DNA of 64,000 bases from Sinorhizobium sp. BG8 (GCF_016864555.1 NZ_CP044012.1:1-64000), one strand, 5' to 3'; positions 9,300-17,704 are shown, counted from the stretch's first letter. Numbers and translations: made by a program. Notes: generated by a model not told the origin, from the letters alone.

Positions 9300-11429
9300 T
9301 TACTCAGCTGGCATCAGTTCCAGCACCTTCGTCTTTGAAACGCTCTTCTTGATCACCGTGTCGACATTCATGACGAAGTATCCGTATTCACGGGTCTCGA
9401 GAGCGGCGAATGGCGGGACAACGATCGTGGTGTCAGGAAGGATCACGAGCGCCGGCCCGGGCACGCTCATTCCGAACTTGAGCTTCGACCCGTCATAGGC
9501 GGGCGTTTCTACCCACTTCCCGCCACCAAAATAGGACTTGCCGCTGCTCATGAGCGTGCTGTCCACCGCCTGTGCGGTCTTTTCCTGAGGAGCGAGCACG
9601 ATCTTGGGACGCTCGAACGTCGCCATGCATCTCCACATCAGGAACTCGACGTCGGACGCAGGGTCGTTGGTCTTGTAGCGGGCGAGATATGCTTCGTGGA
9701 ACATCTCGGTGATCCGTTCCAGGACCGCGGTAGTGATCTTGCCGTTGTCCAACTGGATCGGGATTTCGAGTTCCGTTGTCTGCATGGGATAGCGTGCAGA
9801 GACGAACAGTTCAAAATTCTGGTCCTTGGGATCGACGCCCATACGGCTGAGGAAAGCGACGCCCTTTCCAGTAATGCCGGACAAGGCCTCGTTCACGCCG
9901 ACAAAGTCGAAATTGCCCGTGTCGCTATACTTCGAGACAACCTCGCTCATCGCGATAGCAGCGTTGTTGGCCCCGAAAGCGCACAACACGGAGGTTTCCC
10001 GCGGGATGATGACCTTCTTGATACCCATCTCCCGCGCAAGAAACGCGACCGGCACCGAGGTTGCTCCGCCGCCCGTCACCATTGCAAACTCGCGAGGGTC
10101 GACGCCGCGGCGGATCGTCATGTCGAGAATGCCGCCAAGCATGTTCTCGTTGACGACCTGGGTGATACCAAGCGCCGCCTCCTCGACGCTGATGCCCAAG
10201 GGATCAGCGATATTCTTCTTGATCGCATCGTGTGCGAGCTGTCGATCGATCTTCATGCGACCGTTCAGGAAGTACTCCGGCCGAATATATCCAAGCACCA
10301 CATAGGCGTCGGTGACGGTCGGTTCGACACCACCCCGCATGTAGCAGGCCGGACCCGGAACGGCTTCGGCGCTACGCGGCCCGACGGTGATCAGCCCGGC
10401 CCTGTCGATCGCGGCGATCGACCCGCCGCCAGCGCCCAAGGTCGCGATTTCGATGGACGCCACGCCGGTCGGGTAGTTCAGGATGCGGCCGTCCTTCGTA
10501 GTTGTGATCTGGCCATCCAGCACGGTCGAAACGTCGAAGCTCGTCCCGCCCATGTCGACCGTGATGCAGTTCTGGGACTTCTCGATCTCACTGAAGTAAT
10601 ATCCAGCCTCCGGAGCCATCGAAGGTCCGGAAAACAGCATGAAGACCGGCTTCTTAGCGACTTCCGAGATGGGTACTACGCCGCCGTTGGATACGACAAT
10701 CAGCGTTTCACCCTTGAAGCCCCGCTTCTCGAGCTCACCCTGAAGGTTGTTCAGGTAGCGTGTCACCTTGGGCTGCAGCATCGCATTGAGCACGACACAG
10801 CTCGTCCGGTAGTACTCGCGAATGATCGGCTGGATTTCGGAGCTGAGGCAGTAATCTACCTCCGGCCACTCCTCCTTGATGATTTCGCCGATCCGCTTTT
10901 CGTGCGCATCATTGACGATCGACCACATTGTGCAGACTGCGATCGCTTCGACGCCCCATTCGCGAAGCTGCCGGACCTCCTTGCGGACTTCATCTTCGTC
11001 CAGCGGCACGACGACGTCGCCCTGCGCGTTGATCCGCTCCGAGACTTCGCGGCACAGATATGGCCGGATCAGCGGCCGGTTCGGCTCCATCTTGTAGTTG
11101 AACATCGTCTGGCGACGGCCTTCGCCCCGCCATAGCGTGTACTTGGTGCCGCGAGTGCAGATGAGTCCTGTCTTGGCTCCGCTCATCTCGAGGATGGTGT
11201 TGGTCGCCGTGGTAGAGCCGTGGCAGAACACGGCGGTGCTGCCGAGCATTTCTTCAAGCGACATGCCGAGCTCTTCAGCTGCAAGTGACATGGCGTTGAG
11301 AATGCCGACCGAACGATCCTGCGGGGTGGTCGGGGACTTGTGGCTTCCCAACTGCGTGAAGGTTTCGGCGTCGGCGATCGCGAGGTCCGTGAAAGTGCCA
11401 CCCACGTCTACACTGATACGATATTTCAT
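9300..11429 (-). CDS. hyuA: HyuA-type hydantoinase/oxoprolinase subunit A
   Basis: A 709-residue protein of the hydantoinase A / 5-oxoprolinase / acetone carboxylase beta family. The N-terminus DVGGTFTDLAI and the internal TVDMGGTSFDVS are the two phosphate-binding loops of the ASKHA ATPase fold. ATP is used to open cyclic amides or to activate a carbonyl. The gene follows hyuB by 16 bases, with a GGGAGAGG ribosome site before the ATG. No acetone carboxylase gamma subunit is present, which argues against an acetone carboxylase. Co-regulation with carnitine genes is suggested by the shared operator word upstream of the operon. The true substrate cannot be read from sequence; a betaine-derived amide or lactam, or an N-methylhydantoin, is conceivable. 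Confidence 0.88.
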   Translation of the reverse strand: MKYRISVDVGGTFTDLAIADAETFTQLGSHKSPTTPQDRSVGILNAMSLAAEELGMSLEEMLGSTAVFCHGSTTATNTILEMSGAKTGLICTRGTKYTLWRGEGRRQTMFNYKMEPNRPLIRPYLCREVSERINAQGDVVVPLDEDEVRKEVRQLREWGVEAIAVCTMWSIVNDAHEKRIGEIIKEEWPEVDYCLSSEIQPIIREYYRTSCVVLNAMLQPKVTRYLNNLQGELEKRGFKGETLIVVSNGGVVPISEVAKKPVFMLFSGPSMAPEAGYYFSEIEKSQNCITVDMGGTSFDVSTVLDGQITTTKDGRILNYPTGVASIEIATLGAGGGSIAAIDRAGLITVGPRSAEAVPGPACYMRGGVEPTVTDAYVVLGYIRPEYFLNGRMKIDRQLAHDAIKKNIADPLGISVEEAALGITQVVNENMLGGILDMTIRRGVDPREFAMVTGGGATSVPVAFLAREMGIKKVIIPRETSVLCAFGANNAAIAMSEVVSKYSDTGNFDFVGVNEALSGITGKGVAFLSRMGVDPKDQNFELFVSARYPMQTTELEIPIQLDNGKITTAVLERITEMFHEAYLARYKTNDPASDVEFLMWRCMATFERPKIVLAPQEKTAQAVDSTLMSSGKSYFGGGKWVETPAYDGSKLKFGMSVPGPALVILPDTTIVVPPFAALETREYGYFVMNVDTVIKKSVSKTKVLELMPAE

Positions 11430-11445
11430 CTGTCTGACCTCTCCC

Positions 11446-13335
11446 TTAGTTCTGGATGTTCGCGATCATGCTCGCCCGGAGAGCGGCAGTAGCGCTGACG
11501 TCGACTGCGTAAAGTTCGGGCTTCGTGTCGAGAACGACACCGTAGACTTCGCGTGCGGAGTGGAGCGTGATGAACCCGTCCCGAGCGTCGTCCTTCACTT
11601 TCTCGGGATCGCGCTCCAACGGGTTGCCGAAGCCACCGCCGCCGCCGGTCTTGGCGTACCAATGCTGGTCACGCCGGCAAATCGTCTCGCCCATGTTCCG
11701 GAGATGCGCTTCCTCGGTAAGGGTCTCCGAGTCCAGAAGCCAGTGATCCGCGACCGTGCCGCCTTCGCCGCCGAAGAGACCGAACGCGGGCCAGGTGTGT
11801 CCGGTGCCGCAGTAAATCAGCTGCATGTCGTGGTCGATCGGCTGCAGGCGGTGCGACATCGCGATGCCACCTCGCCATTTGCCGGCGCCGCCGGAGTCAG
11901 CCTCCGCCTTCACTTCCCAGACGATACGAGGCAGGGACTGCTCATGGATTTCGATCGACTCGTAGCCCATGTTGCCCATGATGCAGTGGCCGAACATGTG
12001 CGGCAGTCCGTCGAAGCCCTCGGTCGCGCCGGCGGCGCTTGCCGCGAGGTAGTGAAGGTGGCCGTAGGGTTGGTTGTTCTTGCGAGGATCCACGCCCGCG
12101 CCAGTGTGGTTGGCCGCCGGATGCTCGCCCATGCCGGCAAGCGCACGATGCGGCAGGACCTTTGCCCAGGTCTTGAACACCAGGTTTGTGACTTCGTCGT
12201 TCAAGCCTACAGTCGCAACCTCGGTGCCCACAGGCCAGCGCGGGATGCCCGCGATTGCCCCTTCGCGCTGTTTGACCCGGATGCGGTCCAGCGCGCCGCT
12301 GTTGTAGGGGAGATCCGGCGAAAGGACAGGCAAGGTTCCCTGGATCGCCGAGCATCGGCAGGTTGCGTAGCTCAGGTTGTAGCTGAAATCGATCTGATCC
12401 GGCATCTCGCTGTAGTCGAAGTCGATGTATCCCTCATCAGGATCGATCGTCAGCGTCATCTTGAACTCGAGCGGCTCGTCGATATAGCCCTTGAAGCACT
12501 CGCTCCGCAGTGTCTCCGTCACAGTGATCTTGGGCAGTTTCTTGATTTCCTCGCGCATGGCTCGTTCGCCGTAGCGCAGTGCCTCGGTCAGGCAGCCCTT
12601 GAAGGTGTCGTAGCCGAACCGCTTGCAGAGTTCGATGATGCGGGACTCGGCGACCCACAGCGAGCTGAGTTGCGCCAGGAAGTCACCATGCCACTGTTGC
12701 GAGTAGCGGAAGTTGTAGGCGATGAACCGGACGAGGTCGGTGATCGGCTTGTGGTCGCGGCAAAGCCGCACGCCTGGAAAGTGGAAGCCCTCTTCGTAGA
12801 TATCCTTGGCGAACGGGTCCATGCTGGTCGGAAGATGCGCACCGATGTCGAGCAGGTGGCACTTCGATGCCGCCCACGCCACCAGCTTCCCTTCGAAGAA
12901 GATCGGGGCGAACATCGTGAAGTCCCCGACGTGGGAGTTCCCAGCGTAGGGAGCGTTGTTGAGGAAGACGTCGCCTTCCTTGATGTCGTTTCCGAACGCC
13001 CTGATGATGAAGCGGAGCGGAGGACTCATCGTCCCAACGTGCACGGGAATGCAGTCAACCATCGACAGGATCGATGCGCCATGCGTGTCGAGCAGGCAGC
13101 ACGTGAAATCCTTTGCCCCGTGCAGGATTGGATTACGCGCCGTCGCGAGGATCGTCTGGGTCATCTCTGTCATGATCCCCTCGACACGCGCATGCACGAC
13201 CGAGAAAGTCACGGGATCGACTTGTTCGAGTCCCTTGTCCAAGGCTCCGGGCAATCCCGCAATCTCTTCGGAACGGATGGGCTCAGCGAACAACTCCGTC
13301 TTGTACGGAGGAATGAGAATGTCGTCTCTTGCCAT
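11446..13335 (-). CDS. hyuB: HyuB-type hydantoinase/oxoprolinase subunit B
   Basis: A 629-residue partner of HyuA. The start at 13335 (MARDD...) has GGGAGA upstream; a longer frame reaching 13497 has no family sequence and would overlap the binding protein gene. Family hallmarks are DPVTFSVVHARVEGIMTEM near the N-terminus, the FLNNAPYAGNSHVGDFTMF segment, DFDYSEMPDQ, and the Gly-rich C-terminal KTGGGGGFGNPLERDPEKV. HyuB provides the partner subunit for ATP-dependent hydrolysis or carboxylation. It lies second in the operon after the binding protein gene. The antisense strand is open for long stretches because of the GC-rich codon pattern; those frames are not genes. Confidence 0.88.
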   Translation of the reverse strand: MARDDILIPPYKTELFAEPIRSEEIAGLPGALDKGLEQVDPVTFSVVHARVEGIMTEMTQTILATARNPILHGAKDFTCCLLDTHGASILSMVDCIPVHVGTMSPPLRFIIRAFGNDIKEGDVFLNNAPYAGNSHVGDFTMFAPIFFEGKLVAWAASKCHLLDIGAHLPTSMDPFAKDIYEEGFHFPGVRLCRDHKPITDLVRFIAYNFRYSQQWHGDFLAQLSSLWVAESRIIELCKRFGYDTFKGCLTEALRYGERAMREEIKKLPKITVTETLRSECFKGYIDEPLEFKMTLTIDPDEGYIDFDYSEMPDQIDFSYNLSYATCRCSAIQGTLPVLSPDLPYNSGALDRIRVKQREGAIAGIPRWPVGTEVATVGLNDEVTNLVFKTWAKVLPHRALAGMGEHPAANHTGAGVDPRKNNQPYGHLHYLAASAAGATEGFDGLPHMFGHCIMGNMGYESIEIHEQSLPRIVWEVKAEADSGGAGKWRGGIAMSHRLQPIDHDMQLIYCGTGHTWPAFGLFGGEGGTVADHWLLDSETLTEEAHLRNMGETICRRDQHWYAKTGGGGGFGNPLERDPEKVKDDARDGFITLHSAREVYGVVLDTKPELYAVDVSATAALRASMIANIQN

Positions 13336-13368
13336 GAAATTCTCCCAAGTTTTGACAAGTGGTCTCTG

Positions 13369-13390
13369 GCGGGCGCGCTGACGCGCCCGC
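13369..13390 (-). other. Intercistronic stem-loop after the binding protein gene
   Basis: A perfect 9-bp stem (GCGGGCGCG with CGCGCCCGC) closes a 4-base CTGA loop. It lies between the binding protein stop and the hyuB start in the same operon. Such hairpins commonly protect the 3' end of the abundant binding-protein message or attenuate the rest of the operon. No T run is present, which favours stabilisation over termination. Confidence 0.55.
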
Positions 13391-13430
13391 TTCAAGCGTG
13401 AGAATGAAAACTGAGCAGAGGACCGACCGA

Positions 13431-14735
13431 TCAGGTCTCGGTCATCTTGTACTTCTGCAAGGCGGGAAGAGCGTCGTTCTTGTGCTCGTTCCACCACGCG
13501 AAGTCGTCGGTCACGCCGGAAAGTGCAAACTTCCCGTCCTTGATCACGTATTTCGGAGTCGGGGTCAGAAGGTGATGATCCACGCCGAAGATGTCCATGC
13601 CCGACCAGGCCGATTTCCCGTAGATCGGGTGCTCCATGTTCTTGATGCCATAAAGAGCTTCCATCACATCCTTAGGCTCGATGGAGGGGCTTTGAGCAAA
13701 GGCCTGGTCCAATGTGGCCATCGCCGAATATGTCAAACCCGCAAACCCGATCCATTCGCCCTCGCCGAATTTTTCGACGTAGGTTTTGTACATATTGTGC
13801 GCCTTGGGCGAGAATGTCGGCTCGGAAGCATCAACGCCAAACCCGCAATAGACCCGGCCTTCGAGATCGGCGAGATTCACGCGTTGGGCGATCTGCGGCA
13901 AATCCCACGAGTGGCACATCCAAATGCCCTTGTAGTTCAGGGACTGCGCGGCCTCCAGGAGGATCGCCTGCTTGCCCGGAGGCAGATCGGAGAAGAAGAT
14001 CGCGTCGGGCTTTGTCTTCAATACGGCTCCCATCAAGGGGAAGTAGTCGGTCGTGTTGGGATCGAACACGTCATTGTAGACGACCTCGATCTTCCCTTGG
14101 GCTTCAAAAGGCGCGCAACCCGCGGCGCAATATCCCTGACCTGCTAGACCGAAGGAGTTGTCCGTGAACATCAGCGCCACGCGTTTGACGTCTGGATTCT
14201 GCTCCAGGACATGGGACACAAGTCCCAGGAATGCCGTTGGCGACCCGGTGATCCCTCCCATCAGGTATGGAAAGTCCGCACCGAGGAAGCCGCCGCCATA
14301 TGAATTGGTGAGCACCTGGTTCTCGGTAGCGATGCGGGCGATCGCTTTGCGCGACGCCGGCGTGTATGTTTGGAACATGTACTTGCAGCCGTCCTGCAGG
14401 ATCGCGCTGCGGAACGCCGTCAGTTCCTCGTTGGGTAGGAAGCAGACGTTGGTGTAGGCCGAGAATTCGATCTTGTGCCTCTGGCCATCACCGCAAAGGA
14501 TGCCGCCGTTGGCGTTATGTTCGTCCACCCACATCTGACCAGCGCGCTGGATCGGAATGCCCCACTGCGCGCATTCGCCTTCCAGGGGCATCGCGATGCC
14601 CATTTTGATGACATCCGCCTCGGCGGCGAAGCCTCGGGAAGAGATCAGGCTCGGAGCCGCCAAACCGACGGCCGCGGCAACACTGCTCTTCAGAACCCGC
14701 CTTCTCGTAATGTTGGTCGCATTCCAGTTTTCCAT
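13431..14735 (-). CDS. Periplasmic branched-chain/amide-type substrate-binding protein with Tat signal
   Basis: A 434-residue type I periplasmic binding protein of the LivK/urea/amide family. The N-terminus has a twin-arginine motif (TRRRVLKSS) followed by a hydrophobic stretch and a FAAEAD cleavage region, so it is probably exported folded. The mature part starts IKMGIAMPLEGECAQWG and has the two-lobed fold typical of LivK. It is the first gene of the operon with hyuB, hyuA, fused livHM, livG and livF. A copy of the TGATATCTGATCA word lies about 120 bases upstream of the start, linking it to the GntR regulator at 17.7 kb. The ligand is unknown; a carnitine-related or hydantoin/amide compound is inferred. 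Confidence 0.9.
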   Translation of the reverse strand: MENWNATNITRRRVLKSSVAAAVGLAAPSLISSRGFAAEADVIKMGIAMPLEGECAQWGIPIQRAGQMWVDEHNANGGILCGDGQRHKIEFSAYTNVCFLPNEELTAFRSAILQDGCKYMFQTYTPASRKAIARIATENQVLTNSYGGGFLGADFPYLMGGITGSPTAFLGLVSHVLEQNPDVKRVALMFTDNSFGLAGQGYCAAGCAPFEAQGKIEVVYNDVFDPNTTDYFPLMGAVLKTKPDAIFFSDLPPGKQAILLEAAQSLNYKGIWMCHSWDLPQIAQRVNLADLEGRVYCGFGVDASEPTFSPKAHNMYKTYVEKFGEGEWIGFAGLTYSAMATLDQAFAQSPSIEPKDVMEALYGIKNMEHPIYGKSAWSGMDIFGVDHHLLTPTPKYVIKDGKFALSGVTDDFAWWNEHKNDALPALQKYKMTET

Positions 14736-14856
14736 TGTGGTTCCCCATGACGGTTAAGATTTGCTGCCTTACCGATTCTTTTTCTTGGTTTTGCGCCACG
14801 GCTTGCTTGTCGTTGGCGAATATGTTGGACCGCTCAGGCTCCTCTGTCAACAAACA

Positions 14857-14869
14857 TGATATCTGATCA
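14857..14869. promoter_or_regulatory. Candidate GntR operator upstream of the hyu/liv operon
   Basis: TGATATCTGATCA, a TGAT-N5-ATCA interrupted palindrome, is identical to the two copies upstream of the carnitine dehydrogenase gene. It lies about 120 bases upstream of the binding protein start, in the only sizeable gap before that operon. The repeated word is seen directly; binding by the GntR protein is inferred. Confidence 0.6.
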
Positions 14870-14924
14870 CGGATAACGCGATCGCAGGTTTCACCCGCCT
14901 CAGAAGGCACCCAACTCCCAGTCG

Positions 14925-15329
14925 TTAGGAGTGCAATTCCAGGCTGCTCCGGATCTTGTCCGGAACCGGGCGGCTTTCCCTGCTGCCCAAATCGAAGAAA
15001 ACCTCGACGACCTCGCTCTCGGCGAGGAGGCTCGCATCAGTCGAGTCGAGCATGCGAAACACGATGGTGACGGACTTCCCGCCGACCCGTTCCACCAGGC
15101 TTTCTATCCTGACCACCGTTCCGGCTGACACTTCCGAACGGAATGTCAGCTTCATGCTGGCGGTAACCGGTACGACCACGCTATTTCGCTTGAGTCCCGC
15201 TCTATTCCAGAAAACGAAGATGGCGTCATCGAACATGGAGGCATAGTGCCGGACGTTCAGATGACCGAAGTGGTCGCATTGCCACTGGTGCACCACGAAC
15301 GATGTCAATTCCGAGCTCTTCTTTTCCAT
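14925..15329 (-). CDS. cdhB: Hot-dog thioesterase, probable betainyl-CoA thioesterase
   Basis: A 134-residue single-domain acyl-CoA thioesterase of the 4-hydroxybenzoyl-CoA thioesterase type. The active-site motif is DHFGHLNVRHY, with Asp19 and the conserved Gly-His-x-Asn. It lies 14 bases after the beta-keto acid cleavage gene and closes the carnitine operon. In Pseudomonas and Sinorhizobium carnitine clusters the thioesterase releases glycine betaine from betainyl-CoA, the product of the cleavage enzyme. That role is inferred from the three-gene context, which is distinctive. The ATG at 15329 was chosen because upstream frame sequence overlaps the previous gene and has no family match. Confidence 0.85.
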   Translation of the reverse strand: MEKKSSELTSFVVHQWQCDHFGHLNVRHYASMFDDAIFVFWNRAGLKRNSVVVPVTASMKLTFRSEVSAGTVVRIESLVERVGGKSVTIVFRMLDSTDASLLAESEVVEVFFDLGSRESRPVPDKIRSSLELHS

Positions 15330-15343
15330 CTGACCGGTCCTCG

Positions 15344-16237
15344 TCAGCTCACGCCGAGAATTTCTCGAGCTTCCTTTGGTGTCGCCACTTCGCATCCCAG
15401 GTCGCTGATGATGCGTCGCGCACGTTCCACGAGCTGCGCGTTGGTCGCGAAGACACCCCGCTCGAGATAGATGTTGTCCTCCAGGCCGACACGGCAGTGT
15501 CCGCCGAGGATCGTCGAAGCGGCGACGATTTCCATTTGCCACCGAGAGATGCCGAAAGCACTCCAGACCGCGTTGGGTGGCAGAAGATCTTTCATGTAGA
15601 GCAGTGTTTTCAAGTCCGCGGGTGCGGACCACTTCACGCCGAGGCAAATCTGGAAAAGGGGAGGCTCATCGATATGCCCCTGCTCGACAAGACGCCGCGC
15701 AAGCAGGATATCGCCAGGGTTGAACACCTCTATTTCCGGCTTCACGCCCGCTTCCCGGATCATCTCCGCCATATCCCGAAGCTTGCCGGGCGTGTTCATG
15801 AAAACGCAATCCGGCGCGCCCGCGATACCGCCTTCCAGGTTCATCGTCGTGGCGTCGAGCGTGCAAATCTGCGGTCTGAGTTCCATCACGTGGCCGACGC
15901 GTTCGGCGGCGGTGCCGACATCGGTTGTCGGATGCGCACGCCCCTCATCGGCGGGATCGGGGACGAGCGTCGCTCCCATTCCTGTCGTAAGATTGATGAG
16001 AACGTCCGGGTTATGTTTGCGGACCTCCTCCACGATGGCGCGAAAAACGGCTGGCGAACGATCGCCAATTCCTGTTTCCGGGTCGCGTCCGTGGATATGG
16101 ACCACCGAGGCACCCGCCGCCGCAGCCTCGATGCACGCGGCCGCGATCTGCTCTGCGGTTACCGGATAGTTCGGGTATTTTGGATGGATCGGCCCGTCAC
16201 CCGTGACGGCACAGGTCAATACGACTTTACGTTTCAT
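15344..16237 (-). CDS. cdhC: Beta-keto acid cleavage enzyme (BKACE/DUF849), probable 3-dehydrocarnitine cleavage
   Basis: A 297-residue TIM-barrel zinc enzyme. The zinc-binding HxH pair is in VVHIHGRDP (His47, His49), with a further conserved Glu expected near residue 230 (VGLEDN). BKACE enzymes transfer the acetyl part of a beta-keto acid to acetyl-CoA. With dehydrocarnitine the products are acetoacetate and betainyl-CoA. The neighbours, carnitine dehydrogenase upstream and thioesterase downstream, supply exactly the steps before and after, so the substrate call is strong for context-based evidence. The ATG at 16237 has GGGAGGG upstream, better than the longer frame start at 16258. Confidence 0.9.
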   Translation of the reverse strand: MKRKVVLTCAVTGDGPIHPKYPNYPVTAEQIAAACIEAAAAGASVVHIHGRDPETGIGDRSPAVFRAIVEEVRKHNPDVLINLTTGMGATLVPDPADEGRAHPTTDVGTAAERVGHVMELRPQICTLDATTMNLEGGIAGAPDCVFMNTPGKLRDMAEMIREAGVKPEIEVFNPGDILLARRLVEQGHIDEPPLFQICLGVKWSAPADLKTLLYMKDLLPPNAVWSAFGISRWQMEIVAASTILGGHCRVGLEDNIYLERGVFATNAQLVERARRIISDLGCEVATPKEAREILGVS

Positions 16238-16273
16238 ATGCCCTCCCTTGGGCCACATTCGGCCAGTATCATT

Positions 16274-17257
16274 TCAACCGACGACGGCTGGCTCATTGTT
16301 TTCGGTTTCCACTTGCTTGATCGCGCCGAGCAGCGCGATCAGCTTGGTGTCGCGCTCTCTTCTGAGCGCGTTGTAGTCGCGCCCGCCGATTTCCTCCTCG
16401 AGGCCATCGATGAGCTTGCTGACGGTGTCGTGATCCAGGTTCGGCTTTCCAAGGTCGTCCCACCAAAGCGCATAGCTGTCTCGGAACTGCTCGCAGTAGG
16501 CCCTGATCCCTTCTTGGCCTCCGCCAAGGTTCAGCAACATGTGCGGTCCCATCACCGCCCACCGCATGCCCGGCCCGGCGGAAATCGCGATATCCACGTC
16601 GCGCACGCTGGCAACGTCCTCAGCCACCAAGTGGATTGCTTCGCGCCAGAGTGCCGCCTGGAGGCGGTTGGCGACATGGCCCATCACCTCCCTTTTCAAG
16701 GTGATCGTCTTCTTCCCGCAGCTTTCGTAGAGGCCGCGCGCCACGCCTAGCGCCTCCGGCATCGTGGCTTCATTGCCGTAAAGTTCCACAAGAGGAATGA
16801 TGTGAGGAGGATTGAAGGGATGGGCGATGATGAGGTTTCGCGGGTTCTGCCAGCCGTCTTGCAAATCGGACAGCTTGAGGCCGGAGGAACTCGTTGCCAC
16901 CACAGCGGTCGGACGGAGAGCCGGTTCGATCTCCTTGTAGAGTACCCTCTTCAGCTCGAGACGTTCGGGGATGCACTCCTGCACGAAATCGACGTCGGTA
17001 ACCGCATCGGCGGGCGAGCCAAACACCCTGTACTCGGGCATGACCGGAGTATGAGGAAGGCCCATCTCAGCCAGGGTGTCCCGAACGGCGTTCCAGAATT
17101 CGGCAAATTTCGCACCCGCATCCACGTGGCTGTCATAGAGATGAATGGGACGACCCGTTGCTGCAAACAGTGCAGCCCAACTGCAACCGATCAAGCCTGC
17201 GCCCAAGATGGCGACGGCCCCTACAGCTTCTCCCGACTTCTCTTCGTTGCCGCGCAA
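16274..17257 (-). CDS. lcdH: L-carnitine dehydrogenase (3-hydroxyacyl-CoA dehydrogenase family)
   Basis: A 327-residue NAD-dependent dehydrogenase that oxidises L-carnitine to 3-dehydrocarnitine. The Rossmann motif is GAGLIG at residues 19-24, with an acidic Asp (LYDSH) for NAD. The 3-hydroxyacyl-CoA dehydrogenase C-terminal domain carries IIAHPFNPPHIIPLVE and GPGMRWAVMGPHMLLNLGGG, typical of carnitine dehydrogenases. Here the thioesterase, fused to LcdH in some species, is a separate gene. The start is TTG at 17257 with a strong AGGAGG ribosome site 8 bases upstream. It is the first gene of the operon, with two operator-like repeats 23-60 bases ahead. Confidence 0.9.
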   Translation of the reverse strand: MRGNEEKSGEAVGAVAILGAGLIGCSWAALFAATGRPIHLYDSHVDAGAKFAEFWNAVRDTLAEMGLPHTPVMPEYRVFGSPADAVTDVDFVQECIPERLELKRVLYKEIEPALRPTAVVATSSSGLKLSDLQDGWQNPRNLIIAHPFNPPHIIPLVELYGNEATMPEALGVARGLYESCGKKTITLKREVMGHVANRLQAALWREAIHLVAEDVASVRDVDIAISAGPGMRWAVMGPHMLLNLGGGQEGIRAYCEQFRDSYALWWDDLGKPNLDHDTVSKLIDGLEEEIGGRDYNALRRERDTKLIALLGAIKQVETENNEPAVVG

Positions 17258-17279
17258 GGAATATTCCTCCTGAAATTCG

Positions 17280-17317
17280 CTGATATCTGATCAGATCACG
17301 AATCTGATATCTGATCA
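17280..17317. promoter_or_regulatory. Two direct 14-bp operator repeats upstream of lcdH and the GntR gene
   Basis: CTGATATCTGATCA occurs at 17280-17293 and again at 17304-17317, a centre-to-centre spacing of 24 bases. Each contains the TGAT-N5-ATCA interrupted palindrome. The first copy also overlaps a perfect 12-base palindrome, ATCTGATCAGAT. They sit just upstream of lcdH (minus) and abut a promoter-like sequence reading toward the GntR gene (plus). The third copy at 14857 supports a shared operator. Confidence 0.7.
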
Positions 17318-17321
17318 AGCC

Positions 17322-17349
17322 TTGACTTATTCATCGAAGAAAATAGTTT
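17322..17349 (+). promoter_or_regulatory. Candidate sigma-70-type promoter reading toward the GntR gene
   Basis: TTGACT at 17322-17327 and TAGTTT at 17344-17349 are separated by 16 bases. The element is immediately downstream of the operator repeats, so a repressor bound there could block it. The gene start is about 355 bases away, giving a long leader if this promoter is used. Confidence 0.35.
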
Positions 17350-17704
17350 ATGAGGGAGATGAGGGCCGTGCAGACGTCGCCTGAAAGTTGTGTGCATTCG
17401 CGTCAGCGAGGATGCGCCGGAGCGATCGACTGGATGGAGTAATCTGTTCTAAATTGCGCGATTGGCCGTGCAAGTCTTGATTTCAAGGAGAAAAGCGGGA
17501 GGCAGCCGAATTCGCACCTATTGGCTGGCTCGACTGAAAGCTCACTCGCATTTCGGTGCTCGCATATGCCTCGTCCAACCGTTAGAAGAAGACGATCGAC
17601 ACTCTGAGTCCGCGCTCTATATGCATGAAGCGGCTAAACCCGCGGCAGAATTCACCCCGTCCAATTGCACTGCCCTGAAAAAGCAATCGACAGGAACAAA
17701 TCAT
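17350..17704. other. Leader region before the GntR regulator
   Basis: About 350 bases lie between the operator region and the regulator start. The frame of the regulator is open upstream to 17462 but that stretch has no family sequence. No RNA element was recognised. Confidence 0.4.

Noticed and set aside
9696-11135. 479-codon plus-strand frame opposite hyuA
   Set aside because: Shadow of hyuA, with no family features and no ribosome site.
9300-13335. Acetone carboxylase for acetoacetate-derived acetone
   Set aside because: HyuA/HyuB are related to the beta and alpha subunits, but no gamma subunit gene is nearby and the importer makes an external substrate more likely.
11098-13401. 767-codon open frame on the plus strand opposite hyuB and hyuA
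   Set aside because: It is antisense to two genes with clear family motifs. Long antisense frames are expected from GC-rich codon use, and its translation shows no recognisable domain.
15302-16750. 482-codon plus-strand frame opposite the BKACE and carnitine dehydrogenase genes
   Set aside because: Antisense shadow across two well-supported genes.
17462-17704. N-terminal extension of the GntR regulator
   Set aside because: The frame is open but the sequence is not regulator-like, and the ATG at 17705 has a ribosome site and gives the normal family length.
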